Notes: generated from the sequence alone by a model not told the origin. DNA of 64,000 bases from Streptomyces seoulensis (GCF_004328625.1 NZ_CP032229.1:4712001-4776000), one strand, 5' to 3'. Positions 49,705-60,399 are shown, numbered from the stretch's first letter. A program made the numbers and translations.

Positions 49705-51480
49705 GTGATCCAGGCTGTCGGACTGACCAGTGACTCCCTCAAAGACCAGCCGCCCGCCGTCGAGGACGTCTCCTTCGAAGCGCGCGCCGGCCAGGTGACC
49801 GCCCTCCTCGGAGCGACGGGCGCGGGCAAGACGACGGTGCTCAGATTGATGCTCGAACTCCAGCGAGGGCGCGGCATCGCCTACTTCAGAGGGCGCCCCC
49901 TGCACTGTGTCGCCCACCCCTCGCGCGAAGTCGGCGTACTCCTCGGCGTTGTGCCGGGACACCCCTCACGCACGGTCCGCAACCACCTGCGCATGCTCTG
50001 CGCGGCGGCAGGCGTGCCGGCCCGGCGGGCCGACGAAGTGCTGGAAGAGGTCGGCCTCGTCAGCCTCCGTGAGGAACGGCTCGGCACGCTGTCCCTCGGC
50101 ATGGACCGCCGGCTCGGCCTGGCCTGCGCCCTGCTGCCCGACCCGCACACCCTCGTGCTGGACGTACCGGCCGCCGGGCTCTCCGTACAGGAAGCACGTT
50201 GGCTGCACGCCACCCTGCGCGCGTACGCCGACCAGGGCGGTGCCGTGCTCCTCACGACCGCAGACCCCAAGGAGGCCGCCCGGCACGCCGATCACGTCGT
50301 CACCCTCGAAGGGGGCCGGGTCGCCGCCGACCTGGAGGCTGCGGAGTTCGCGCGTACCCGGCTCCGGCCGCGCGTCGCCGTACGCAGCCCCCACGCCGCC
50401 CGTCTGGCGAACCTGCTCACCAAGGAGGCCCGCACCGAACAGCGTTCTCTGGAGGTCGTCCGCGAGGAGGGCAACCGTCTCTCCGTGTACGGCAGCACGA
50501 CCGCGGACGTCGGGGAGATCGCCTTCCGGAACGGCATCCTCATCCATCAACTCGCGGATGAGGTCGGTGACATGCGGCCGGAGTCACCAGAGGGAGATCA
50601 GCCGGTACCGACCGAAGCCGTCGCAGTCCCGGAGGGCGTCGCGGAGCCGGAGGAAGTCGAGATCGATGAAGCCCCCGAACCCCTCCCGCTCCCCATCGCC
50701 GTCCGCTCCGTGCACAGCCCCCTCCGTCCGCTGCGTTACGAACTCCGGCGCGCCACCGGGATCAGTACCGGGTTCGTCGTCTGCGGTGTCGCCCTCGTCG
50801 TGTCCGCGATCACCGCCGTGGTGCTGGCCCGTATCGGGCACACCCCGCAGGCGCGCCTGTTCGCCGCGTGGCCGCGCGAGGTGCCGTTGCCGCCGGTCGC
50901 CCTCGCGGCGGGGCTGCTCGGTGCGCTCGCGTTCGGGGGCGAGTTCCGGTATCCCGCGCTGGCGGCGGACCGGGGCACCGTTCCCCGTCGGCTGGGGCTG
51001 CTCACCGCGAAGCTTCTCGTCTCCGGAATCACCGCCGGAATGCTGGCCTTTCTCGCGCTGGGCTGTGACGCCGAGCTTCTCTATCTCGTATACGGGCGGG
51101 AATTGGTCCAGGTCCCGGGGGACTGGCTGCCACTGTGTGCGAGTTGGCTGGCGCTCGTGGTCGGCTGCGCGTGGGCCGGTGTGCTGGCGGCCGGGGTGTT
51201 CCGCTCCACGGCGGCGGGGCTGGCCGCGGTCCTCGCGGTGCCGGTGGCCGTCGTACCGCTCGTGCACCGGTTGTTCGAAGGCTCGTATGTGCGAGTCGCG
51301 GCCGGGATTCACGTGCGGATGCGGGAGGTTCTCCTGCTCCAGTGGCCCTTCGGAGGGGAGCGCTACCTGCTGGGACTTGCGCGCGTGATCGCCCAACCCG
51401 TGGGTGGCGCAATGACGTTGTCGCTCGCGGCCCTGCTGTGCGCGTACTTGATCACGACCCTGCGCGCCAGGGCGAGATGA
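49705..51480 (+). CDS. ABC transporter with fused ATPase and membrane domains
   Basis: This 591-aa protein has an N-terminal ABC ATPase (Walker A LLGATGAGKTTVLRL, signature LSLGMDRRLGLA) and an acidic linker (about 295-335). Six membrane helices follow (about 350-585; for example FVVCGVALVVSAITAVVLA). The Walker B reads HTLVLDVPAAGL: the catalytic Glu after Asp is Val, so ATP hydrolysis is doubtful. It starts at GTG 49705. Commonly found before whiH. Substrate unknown. Confidence 0.82.
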   Translation: MIQAVGLTSDSLKDQPPAVEDVSFEARAGQVTALLGATGAGKTTVLRLMLELQRGRGIAYFRGRPLHCVAHPSREVGVLLGVVPGHPSRTVRNHLRMLCAAAGVPARRADEVLEEVGLVSLREERLGTLSLGMDRRLGLACALLPDPHTLVLDVPAAGLSVQEARWLHATLRAYADQGGAVLLTTADPKEAARHADHVVTLEGGRVAADLEAAEFARTRLRPRVAVRSPHAARLANLLTKEARTEQRSLEVVREEGNRLSVYGSTTADVGEIAFRNGILIHQLADEVGDMRPESPEGDQPVPTEAVAVPEGVAEPEEVEIDEAPEPLPLPIAVRSVHSPLRPLRYELRRATGISTGFVVCGVALVVSAITAVVLARIGHTPQARLFAAWPREVPLPPVALAAGLLGALAFGGEFRYPALAADRGTVPRRLGLLTAKLLVSGITAGMLAFLALGCDAELLYLVYGRELVQVPGDWLPLCASWLALVVGCAWAGVLAAGVFRSTAAGLAAVLAVPVAVVPLVHRLFEGSYVRVAAGIHVRMREVLLLQWPFGGERYLLGLARVIAQPVGGAMTLSLAALLCAYLITTLRARAR

Positions 51481-51542
51481 TCCCCTGAGGTGCGGTTTCC
51501 GAGCCGCTGTGCACACAACTCCCCACAGAAAGCCCGTTTATT

Positions 51543-51550
51543 TCCGATAA
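51543..51550 (+). promoter_or_regulatory. WhiG-type -10-like sequence upstream of whiH
   Basis: TCCGATAA differs by one base from the GCCGATAA -10 of sigma-WhiG promoters, and whiH is known to depend on WhiG. A matching TAAA -35 at the expected 15-16 bp spacing was not seen. Confidence 0.3.
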
Positions 51551-51642
51551 GGCGTCAATTGCGACGGGGTGAGCGATCACCCTTTCGTGTGCTTTTCACC
51601 AAAGCCCTCAAGGCAGTTGGAGGCAACGCCGACAAAAGATGC

Positions 51643-52530
51643 GTGAGTACCCTTGCGCACACCATGATGACCACCGCCCGCTCCGCCGACTCCGGCCTCG
51701 CCGGACCGGGCGAACTCGACCGCTACCCCTACGCCGAGGCCCCGATGGCCGACCGCGTGGCGGCGCCCGCCTGGGAGGGCGCCGATTCCGACCTGGGCCG
51801 CGTGGGCCGGCGCGCCGGGGGCAGCCGCGGGCGCGGACTGCACGGCCAGCTCGTCCAGCAGCTCGGTCAGATGATCGTCTCCGGCGACCTGGGTGCCGAC
51901 CGCCCGCTGGTGCCCGAGGAGATCGGCCAGCGTTTCGAGGTCTCCCGCACCGTGGTGCGCGAGTCCCTCCGGGTCCTGGAGGCCAAGGGCCTCGTCAGTG
52001 CCCGGCCGAACGTGGGCACCCGCGTGCGCCCGGTGAGCGACTGGAACCTGCTCGACCCGGACATCATCGAATGGCGCGCCTTCGGCCCGCAGCGCGACGA
52101 CCAGCGCCGCGAGCTGAACGAACTGCGCTGGACGATCGAGCCGCTCGCCGCCCGCCTCGCCGCCGGACACGGCCGTGAGGACGTGCAGCAGCGCCTCGTG
52201 GACCTGGTCGAGATCCTGAGCCACGCCCTCGCCCAGGGTGACGCGCTGACCTTCTCCCGCGCGGACGCCGAATTCCACGGGCTGCTCATCCAGGTCGCGG
52301 GCAACCGGATGCTGGACCACCTGTCCGGGATCGTCACCGCCGCCCTTCAGGTCTCCGGCGGCCCGGCCACGGGCTGCGAGCGGCCGACCGAGGCGTCCGT
52401 CGCGCAGCACGCGCGGATCGTGGACGGGCTCGGCAGCGGCGACGGCGCCGTGGCCGAGGGCGCGATGCGCCAGCTCCTCACCGTCCACCCCGAGGTGGAG
52501 CGCGTGGTCCCCGCGCCGCGCGAGCACTGA
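51643..52530 (+). CDS. whiH: GntR-family sporulation regulator WhiH
   Basis: This 295-aa regulator has an N-terminal low-complexity lead (about 1-60). The FadR-type winged helix follows: RGLHGQLVQQLGQMIVSG, EEIGQRFEVSRTVVRESLRVLEAKGLV. The FCD ligand domain includes LNELRWTIEPLAARLAAG and ADAEFHGLLIQVAGN. Length, order before hrdB and N-terminus (STLAHTMM) match whiH, required for sporulation septation in aerial hyphae. The GTG at 51643 is chosen on these grounds; ATG at 51664 is possible. Confidence 0.93.
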   Translation: MSTLAHTMMTTARSADSGLAGPGELDRYPYAEAPMADRVAAPAWEGADSDLGRVGRRAGGSRGRGLHGQLVQQLGQMIVSGDLGADRPLVPEEIGQRFEVSRTVVRESLRVLEAKGLVSARPNVGTRVRPVSDWNLLDPDIIEWRAFGPQRDDQRRELNELRWTIEPLAARLAAGHGREDVQQRLVDLVEILSHALAQGDALTFSRADAEFHGLLIQVAGNRMLDHLSGIVTAALQVSGGPATGCERPTEASVAQHARIVDGLGSGDGAVAEGAMRQLLTVHPEVERVVPAPREH

Positions 52531-52607
52531 CGGACAAGCGGACGGCGCGCCCGCTTGTGGCGCGCTCCAGTGATCGAGATGGCGGTACCGCGACCGGGTC
52601 CCGCCGT

Positions 52608-52651
52608 CGCCGGACTCGGCCGGACTCCCTGGATTCCGGCCGAGTCCGGCG
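52608..52651. terminator. Very stable hairpin after whiH
   Basis: A 17-bp stem (52608-52624 with 52635-52651; core CCGGACTCGGCCGGA and its complement) with a 10-nt loop lies between the whiH stop and the hrdB promoter region. The remainder of the 432-bp gap must hold the hrdB promoters; GGGAAT at 52823 is the only recognisable -35-like element. Confidence 0.75.
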
Positions 52652-52962
52652 GTACGACAGGCCGCCCGGACCGGCGAAGTGATCAGGACGGAGATCGGCA
52701 GCGGACCGCTTCGTTCACATCTGATCGCATTCGGCTCTCGGCAGGGTGTGACTCGGGCCACGCGGATTGGGCGTAACGCTCCCGGAAACAGCGCGATGAC
52801 CTAAGAGGTGAACAGCCGCGAAGGGAATACGGACGCCTTGCCAGGCGCTGTGTCTCTCCCCGGCTCCGCCCGCGCCGTCGGCCCATCCCCAGGCCGGTGG
52901 TCGGCTCCTGTCCATGACGGACGGTGCCGGAAGCCGCTTTCTAACGTTCCGAGAGGTTGTTC

Positions 52963-54489
<1,527 letters not shown>

Positions 54490-54508
54490 GTCGAGTCCGC
54501 TCGCACAC

Positions 54509-54544
54509 CGAAGGCCCGGTTCCCCTCGTGGGGCCGGGCCTTCG
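54509..54544 (+). terminator. hrdB terminator
   Basis: An 11-bp perfect stem (CGAAGGCCCGG 54509-54519 with CCGGGCCTTCG 54534-54544) plus CCCC/GGGG pairing in the loop begins 20 bp after the hrdB stop. Confidence 0.82.
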
Positions 54545-54610
54545 TGCTGCGGGCCACCGTGTGCTGGATGACTCTGGGTGTTCCGGAACCACCCTGAGTG
54601 AGGAGTCCGC

Positions 54611-55471
54611 ATGCGCCGTACCGTTGTCCGGGCACTGATCCGGCCGCTCTCCCTGGCGGCTGCGCTGACCGCGATACCCCTGATCGGCGCGGCTCCGGCC
54701 GTGGCCGACAGCGTCGTGGTGGGCGGCTTCCCGATAGACGTCTCCCAGGCCCCGTGGACGGTGGCGCTCTCCAGTCGTGACCGGTTCGGGGGTAGCCGTG
54801 CGGGCCAGTTCTGCGGCGGCGTGGCGATCGCGCCGACCACCGTCCTCACCGCCGCCCACTGTGTCGCCGACGACGTCATGGGCACGCCCCCGAACCGGGT
54901 GCGCGACCTCAAGGTCATCGCGGGCCGCACCGATCTGCTCGCCACCGACGGCCAGGAGACGGCCGTGCGGAACATCAAGGTGAACCCGCGATACGACCCC
55001 GCCACCAACGCCGGTGACTACGCCGTCCTCACCCTCGCCGAGCCCGTGCCGCAGAGCGCCGTCGTGCCCATGGCGGCGGCCGGTGACGAGGCGTACGCGG
55101 CCGGAACGGAGGCCCTGGTGTCGGGCTGGGGCGACACCAGCGGCGGCGGCGCTTATACGAACCGGCTGCGTGCCGCGCGGGTGCACGTGCTGGCCGACGA
55201 CCTGTGCACGCGTGCCTATCCGGGCGGGCGGAACGGCACCTACGACGCCGCCTCCATGCTCTGCGCGGGAGAGGCCGCCGGAGGGCCGGACGCCTGCCAG
55301 GGCGACAGCGGCGGTCCGCTGGTCGCCGGGGGACGGCTGATCGGGCTGGTGTCGTGGGGGAGCGGGTGCGGTCAGGCGGGCAGTCCGGGTGTCTACACGC
55401 GGGTGTCCGAGGTGGTGCGCACGCTGGAGCCGGCCGAGGACGGGGCCGAGAAGGCCCCCAAGCGCTCCTGA
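54611..55471 (+). CDS. Secreted trypsin-like serine protease
   Basis: This 286-aa S1 peptidase has a signal peptide (RALIRPLSLAAALTAIPLIG, cleavage near APAVA-DS). The mature start is VVGGFPIDVSQAPWTVAL. The triad His TVLTAAHCVADD, Asp NAGDYAVLTLAE and Ser CQGDSGGPLVAGG is intact, with Asp three residues before GDSGGP (PDACQ) favouring Lys/Arg specificity. Paired Cys suggest disulfides. It lies just after the hrdB terminator with its own GAGG-type ribosome-binding site. Confidence 0.93.
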   Translation: MRRTVVRALIRPLSLAAALTAIPLIGAAPAVADSVVVGGFPIDVSQAPWTVALSSRDRFGGSRAGQFCGGVAIAPTTVLTAAHCVADDVMGTPPNRVRDLKVIAGRTDLLATDGQETAVRNIKVNPRYDPATNAGDYAVLTLAEPVPQSAVVPMAAAGDEAYAAGTEALVSGWGDTSGGGAYTNRLRAARVHVLADDLCTRAYPGGRNGTYDAASMLCAGEAAGGPDACQGDSGGPLVAGGRLIGLVSWGSGCGQAGSPGVYTRVSEVVRTLEPAEDGAEKAPKRS

Positions 55472-55500
55472 GAGCGCCCGGGGTGCCCTTCCGGGCACGA

Positions 55501-55540
55501 GAACGGGCGGCTGCTCCGCTGGGGAAGCAGCCGCCCGTTC
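55501..55540. terminator. Bidirectional terminator after trypsin-like gene
   Basis: A 15-bp perfect stem (GAACGGGCGGCTGCT 55501-55515 with its complement 55526-55540) lies between convergent genes. Confidence 0.85.
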
Positions 55541-55582
55541 ACCGGCCTATGCCGGGGCTGGCTCGTCGGGTGGGTGCGAGAT

Positions 55583-55813
55583 TCAGCGCTCTTCGGTGGC
55601 AGAGGTGCCGGGAACGGCCGTGAGCCGCTCCGTCTCGTCCTGTATCTCAGCGGCGATCTTCTTGAGTTCCGGCTCGAACTTGCGCCCGTGGTGGGCGCAG
55701 AAGAGCAGTTCTCCGCCGCTCAGCAGGACGACGCGCAGGTATGCCTGGGCGCCGCAGCGGTCGCAGCGATCGGCGGCCGTCAGCGGGCTCGCGGGGGTCA
55801 GAACAGTAGTCAC
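55583..55813 (-). CDS. Small zinc-ribbon-like DUF7455 protein
   Basis: This 76-aa protein has CDRCGAQAYLRVVL and LLFCAHHGRKFEPEL, a CxxC plus CxHH pattern likely to bind one zinc ion. It is conserved upstream of parE in streptomycetes and of unknown function. The C-terminal half is charged and helical. Divergent from parE over a 439-bp gap. Confidence 0.85.
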   Translation of the reverse strand: MTTVLTPASPLTAADRCDRCGAQAYLRVVLLSGGELLFCAHHGRKFEPELKKIAAEIQDETERLTAVPGTSATEER

Positions 55814-56099
55814 GTCGCCTCTTCTCTAGCTCGACGAGCTGTCGTACCAGGGTCAACATCCAACCAGGCCGAATTCGTTCCCGCTCGTGGCTTTCCGTCG
55901 AAAATTTCTTTCGGGATGGCTGGGTGTTGCCGGTTGGCGGCGAATGTGCCGTAGTGCGTGGTCTGGTGCGTACGGTTTCGCGCGGTCTTGGGGGTCGGTC
56001 CTCCCGGCTGGGTTGCCGGTTGTTGATGAGGACGTGCCCGGAGCCTAAATGGTTCATGCCTCGAAGGGAACGTGATGTGTGCTTCACTCCATCGAGGGA

Positions 56100-56115
56100 T
56101 CGAACGTCCGTACGA
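56100..56115. promoter_or_regulatory. Candidate LexA box upstream of parE
   Basis: TCGAACGTCCGTACGA matches TCGAAC-N4-GTTCGA at 11 of the 12 defined positions (one T to A in the right half). It lies 138 bp before the parE start. Nothing else recognisable was found in the 439-bp gap except an AT-rich stretch near 55893-55910. Confidence 0.5.
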
Positions 56116-56252
56116 CCCTCGGCTAGTCTGAGTTCCCCGCCGAGGGTGGCGTTACACCGGCTCTACCAGGCATCGGTACCCTCTGAGCGGCGACCGAAGC
56201 CGGCCCCGTACCCACCAGGGGCCCATCTGAAATTCAGCGAGGAGCGAACCGC

Positions 56253-58376
56253 GTGACCGCCGATACGTCCGTGCCGTCCACAGCGCTGCTGGCAGGAGCA
56301 GACCGGGACGGCTCCAACTACACCGCGCGGCACCTCCTCGTCCTCGAGGGCCTCGAAGCCGTGCGCAAGCGTCCGGGCATGTACATCGGCTCGACCGACA
56401 GCCGCGGCCTGATGCACTGCCTCTGGGAGATCATCGACAACTCCGTGGACGAGGCCCTCGGCGGTTACTGCGACCGCATCGAGGTGATCCTCCACGACGA
56501 CGGCTCGGTCGAGGTCCGGGACAACGGCCGCGGCATCCCCGTGGACGTCGAGCCCAAGACCGGCCTGTCCGGCGTCGAGGTCGTCATGACCAAGCTGCAC
56601 GCCGGCGGCAAGTTCGGCGGCGGCTCCTACGCGGCCTCCGGCGGCCTGCACGGCGTCGGCGCCTCCGTGGTGAACGCGCTCTCCGCCCGGCTCGACGTCG
56701 AGGTGGACCGGAGCGGCAGCACCCACGCCATCAGCTTCCGCCGTGGTGTTCCGGGTGCCTTCGCCCGGGGTGGCGCGGAGGCCAAGTTCGAGGCCGGGAC
56801 CGGCCTGGTCAAGACCAAGAAGATCCCGAAGAACCGCACCGGCACGCGCGTGCGCTACTGGGCCGACCGGCAGATCTTCCTCAAGGACGCCAAGCTCTCC
56901 CTGGACAACCTGCACCAGCGCGCCCGCCAGACCGCCTTCCTGGTGCCGGGCCTCACCATCGTCGTGCGCGACGAGATGGGCCTGGGCGACGGCGGCAGCA
57001 AGGGCGAGGAGTCCTTCCGCTTCGACGGCGGCATCAGCGAGTTCTGCGAGTACCTGGCCACCGACAAGCCGGTCTGCGACACGCTCCGCTTCTCGGGCCA
57101 GGGCACCTTCAAGGAGACCGTCCCGGTCCTCGACGACCATGGCCAGATGACGCCCACCGAGGTCACCCGGGAACTGGGTGTCGACGTGGCGATGCGCTGG
57201 GGCACCGGCTACGACACCAACCTCAAGTCCTTCGTCAACATCATCGCCACCCCCAAGGGCGGCACCCACGTGGCCGGCTTCGAGCAGGCGGTCACCAAGA
57301 CGATGAACGAAGTACTGCGCGCCAAGAAGATGCTGCGCGTCGCAGAGGACGACGTGGTCAAGGACGACGCCCTGGAGGGCCTGACCGCGGTCGTCACCGT
57401 CCGCCTGGCCGAGCCGCAGTTCGAGGGCCAGACCAAGGAGGTGCTCGGCACCTCGGCGGCCCGCCGCATCGTCTCCACCGTGATCGCGCGGGAACTGAAG
57501 GCGTTCCTCACCTCCACCAAGCGGGACGACGCCGCACAGGCCCGCACGGTCATGGAGAAGGTGGTCGCCGCCGCCCGCACCCGCGTGGCCGCCCGCCAGC
57601 ACAAGGACGCCCAGCGCCGCAAGACCGCCCTGGAGTCCTCGTCCCTGCCCGCCAAGCTCGCCGACTGCCGCAGCGACGACGTCGACCGCAGCGAGCTGTT
57701 CATCGTCGAGGGCGACTCCGCGCTCGGTACGGCCAAGCTGGCGCGCAACTCCGAGTTCCAGGCGCTGCTGCCCATCCGGGGCAAGATCCTCAACGTGCAG
57801 CGCTCGTCCGTGACCGACATGCTCAAGAACGTCGAGTGCGGCGCGATCATCCAGGTCATAGGAGCGGGCTCGGGCCGCACCTTCGACATCGACGCCGCCC
57901 GCTACGGCAAGATCATCATGATGACGGACGCCGATGTCGACGGCTCCCACATCCGCTGCCTGCTGCTCACGCTCTTCCAGCGCTACATGCGGCCCATGGT
58001 CGAGGCGGGCCGGGTCTTCGCCGCCGTGCCACCGCTGCACCGCATCGAGCTGATCCAGCCGAAGAAGGGCCAGGACAAGTACGTCTACACGTACTCCGAC
58101 CGCGAGCTGCGGGACACGCTCATGGAGTTCCAGCGCAAGGGGGTCCGGTACAAGGACTCCATTCAGCGCTACAAGGGCCTCGGTGAGATGGACGCCGATC
58201 AGCTGGCCGAGACCACGATGGACCCGCGCCACCGCACCCTGCGCCGGATCAACCTCGCGGACCTCGAAGCCGCCGAACAGGTCTTCGACCTGCTGATGGG
58301 CAACGACGTGGCGCCGCGCAAGGAGTTCATCTCCAGCTCGGCGGCGACGCTGGACCGTTCGCGGATCGACGCGTAG
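56253..58376 (+). CDS. parE: DNA topoisomerase IV subunit B
   Basis: This 707-aa type IIA topoisomerase ATPase subunit has the GHKL ATP site IIDNSVDEALGGYCDRI, VRDNGRGIPVD and ASGGLHGVGASVVNALS. The Toprim domain includes LFIVEGDSALGTAKLAR and MMTDADVDGSHIRCLLL, and a C-terminal KGLGEMDADQLAETTMDP follows. It works with ParC to decatenate chromosomes. ParE rather than GyrB is suggested by the hrdB-adjacent location (gyrB normally sits near oriC). GTG has GAGGAG upstream. Confidence 0.93.
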   Translation: MTADTSVPSTALLAGADRDGSNYTARHLLVLEGLEAVRKRPGMYIGSTDSRGLMHCLWEIIDNSVDEALGGYCDRIEVILHDDGSVEVRDNGRGIPVDVEPKTGLSGVEVVMTKLHAGGKFGGGSYAASGGLHGVGASVVNALSARLDVEVDRSGSTHAISFRRGVPGAFARGGAEAKFEAGTGLVKTKKIPKNRTGTRVRYWADRQIFLKDAKLSLDNLHQRARQTAFLVPGLTIVVRDEMGLGDGGSKGEESFRFDGGISEFCEYLATDKPVCDTLRFSGQGTFKETVPVLDDHGQMTPTEVTRELGVDVAMRWGTGYDTNLKSFVNIIATPKGGTHVAGFEQAVTKTMNEVLRAKKMLRVAEDDVVKDDALEGLTAVVTVRLAEPQFEGQTKEVLGTSAARRIVSTVIARELKAFLTSTKRDDAAQARTVMEKVVAAARTRVAARQHKDAQRRKTALESSSLPAKLADCRSDDVDRSELFIVEGDSALGTAKLARNSEFQALLPIRGKILNVQRSSVTDMLKNVECGAIIQVIGAGSGRTFDIDAARYGKIIMMTDADVDGSHIRCLLLTLFQRYMRPMVEAGRVFAAVPPLHRIELIQPKKGQDKYVYTYSDRELRDTLMEFQRKGVRYKDSIQRYKGLGEMDADQLAETTMDPRHRTLRRINLADLEAAEQVFDLLMGNDVAPRKEFISSSAATLDRSRIDA

Positions 58377-58415
58377 CCGTGGGCACTCGGCTTTGACCGG
58401 GTGCGGGTGGGATGA

Positions 58416-58449
58416 CGGGAGTACTGGCTTCGGCCGGTGCTCCCGTTTT
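58416..58449 (+). terminator. Intrinsic terminator after parE
   Basis: A 13-bp stem with two G-U pairs (58416-58428 with 58433-58445) is capped by a TTCG tetraloop and followed by TTTT, a canonical rho-independent terminator. Confidence 0.9.
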
Positions 58450-58455
58450 CGTTGT

Positions 58456-58479
58456 GGTGCCGGTGCCGGTGCCGGTGCC
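58456..58479. repeat. Four tandem GGTGCC hexamers
   Basis: GGTGCC is repeated exactly four times immediately after the parE terminator in the 326-bp non-coding gap. Confidence 0.9.
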
Positions 58480-58556
58480 TGCGTCTCTGCCCGGTCTGGT
58501 CGGGCCGGGGTGTGTCGGGGTGGGTCGGGTCCGGATCAGGGTTTCCCCCAAGACCT

Positions 58557-58574
58557 CTCCACCCGTGGGTGGAG
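58557..58574. promoter_or_regulatory. Candidate operator before the DUF1453-kinase operon
   Basis: CTCCACCC-GT-GGGTGGAG is a near-perfect palindrome (8-bp arms, 2-bp spacer). TCCACCC recurs as direct repeats near 58593-58610. It could be a site for the NarL-type regulator encoded downstream. Confidence 0.35.
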
Positions 58575-58702
58575 AAGCCGGCCCTGCGGAGATCCACCCG
58601 CGATCCACCCCAGCTCCGATCCCGTGGCCTGCGGATTTCCGTAGTTTCGAGAGGGTCGGGAGCGACCGCCTCCGACACCCCCTCTCATACACGGAGGCTC
58701 GG

Positions 58703-59251
58703 ATGTCCGGGTTCGTCGACGCGTTGGTGATCGTGGCCGTCGCCGTGCTGGTGATCGCCAGGCAGTTCCGCACCCACGCCGTCGATGCCGAGCGGCGCTG
58801 GTGGCTGGCGCCCGCGATTCTCGCGGTCCTGGCGCTGCGCGGGCCCGGCATAGTGGATGCCCACCACCGCGTCGAGTCGCTCGGACTGCTCGTCGCCGAA
58901 GTGGCCGTCGGTCTGGCCACCGGAGCGGGCTGGGCCTGGACCACCCGGATCTGGCGGACGCCGGACGGAGTCGTGTGGAGCCGCAGCAGCAAGGCCAGTG
59001 CCGCCGTGTGGGCGGGAGGGATAGCCCTGCGAGCCGGCCTCTTCGGCCTCGGGTACGCCCTCGGGGTCCGGCAGGACAGTGCCGCCCTGATGCTGGGCCT
59101 CGCCGCGACCCTGCTGGTCCGTGGCGCCATCACCACCAGGCGGGCACAGCTGCTGACCTCCTCGCCCGCCCCGCCGCCGACGTACGGTGACGGAACACCG
59201 TCGGCACCGGGCGCCCCGGCGGTACGGCCGCCCTGGAAGGAGCGGGTGTGA
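58703..59251 (+). CDS. DUF1453 integral membrane protein
   Basis: This 182-aa protein has four or five helices (FVDALVIVAVAVLVIARQF; WLAPAILAVLALRGPGIV; LGLLVAEVAVGLATGAGWAWTT-type; AAVWAGGIALRAGLFGLGYA; ALMLGLAATLLVRGAI). The tail is Pro-rich. Family function unknown. Its GTGA overlap with the kinase start indicates coupling, so it may be an accessory sensor of the two-component system. ACGGAGG precedes the ATG. Confidence 0.82.
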   Translation: MSGFVDALVIVAVAVLVIARQFRTHAVDAERRWWLAPAILAVLALRGPGIVDAHHRVESLGLLVAEVAVGLATGAGWAWTTRIWRTPDGVVWSRSSKASAAVWAGGIALRAGLFGLGYALGVRQDSAALMLGLAATLLVRGAITTRRAQLLTSSPAPPPTYGDGTPSAPGAPAVRPPWKERV

Positions 59252-60399
59252 GCGAGAACCCCTGGACCCGCTGGCCCTCACGCGAGGCGCTGAGCAAAGT
59301 CGGCATCAGCCGCCCCCGGCGTCTGCTGGGCCGGGCCATCAGGGTGGTGCTGCTCGGGCTGCTGCTGTGGGCAGCACTCAGACAGAACGACGTACCCCTG
59401 TGGGGAGAGGCCGCCGCCGTGGCGGGCGTACTGCTGGCCTCCGGCGCGGCGTGGGGCTACTTCCGCACCACCTACGCGCACCGGCTGCTGCCCTCCCTGG
59501 CGCTGGTCTCCGTGCTCCTGGCTCTGGCGGTCGCCGCCCAGCTGACCGGTTTCGGGGGCCCCGCCCTGGTGCTCTGGTGCGGCTGCGGAATTCTCGCCCT
59601 GGAGCGGCTGCCCCTCGCGGCGGCGGTGCCGGTGACCTCGGTCGCCCTGGCCTCCTTCGCGATCTTCAACAAGGACGTGTGGCTCACCACCGCCTCCACC
59701 GTGGCCGGGCTGGCGCTGGCCGGCTACGTCGCGCGGCTGGACTCGGAGGCGCGGGGCAGCGCGCAGCGGCTGCTCGCCCAGGAGCGGGCCGCGCGGGAAG
59801 CGGAGGCGGAGTCGGCCGCGCTCAGCGAGCGGGCGCGGATAGCGCGGGAGATCCATGACGTGCTGGCCCACAGCCTCTCGGCGCAGATGGTGCACCTGGA
59901 GGCGGCCCGGCTGCTGCTGGAGCGCGACGCGAGCCGGGAGCAGGTGCTGGAGCGGGTGGTGGCCGCGCGGGGCATGGCCCGTGACGGACTCGCCGAGACC
60001 CGCCAGGCACTGTCGGCGCTCCGGGGTGAACTGACCCCGCTGGAAGAGTTCCTGACCGACCTCGTCAGCGTGACGGACGGGGGCGAGGTCACCGTCACGG
60101 GTGAGCGCCGGGCGCTGCCGGCCGAGGCGTCGCAGGCGGTGCGCCGGGTGGCGCAGGAGGCGATGACGAACGTCCGCAAGCACGCCCAGGGCGCGAAGGT
60201 GCGGGTCCGGCTCGACTACAGCGAGCATCAAGTGACCCTCGATGTGCGGGACAAGGGCGGACGTCCGGGCGAACTGGCCGCCTCCGGCGGCGGGTACGGT
60301 CTGCTGGGCATGCGGGAGCGCGCCGAACTGCTGGGCGGCTCGCTGGACGCCGGGCCGGACGAGGAGGGATTCGTGGTGACGTTGAAGGTGCCGGTATGA
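59248..60399 (+). CDS. NarL-type sensor histidine kinase
   Basis: This 383-aa kinase has an N-terminal membrane domain (about 35-160, four or five helices), then the HisKA_3 box ARIAREIHDVLAHSLSAQM (phospho-His). A short HATPase ends with QEAMTNVRKHAQGAKV and GGGYGLLGMRERAELLGG. It is translationally coupled to both neighbours (GTGA and ATGA overlaps) in the order membrane protein, kinase, regulator. Signal unknown. Confidence 0.92.
   Translation: MSENPWTRWPSREALSKVGISRPRRLLGRAIRVVLLGLLLWAALRQNDVPLWGEAAAVAGVLLASGAAWGYFRTTYAHRLLPSLALVSVLLALAVAAQLTGFGGPALVLWCGCGILALERLPLAAAVPVTSVALASFAIFNKDVWLTTASTVAGLALAGYVARLDSEARGSAQRLLAQERAAREAEAESAALSERARIAREIHDVLAHSLSAQMVHLEAARLLLERDASREQVLERVVAARGMARDGLAETRQALSALRGELTPLEEFLTDLVSVTDGGEVTVTGERRALPAEASQAVRRVAQEAMTNVRKHAQGAKVRVRLDYSEHQVTLDVRDKGGRPGELAASGGGYGLLGMRERAELLGGSLDAGPDEEGFVVTLKVPV

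Noticed and set aside
52823-52849. SigR-type promoter upstream of hrdB
   Set aside because: GGGAAT at 52823-52828 fits the -35, but GTT is not found at the 18-19 bp spacing (GCT instead), so it is not listed as a firm promoter.
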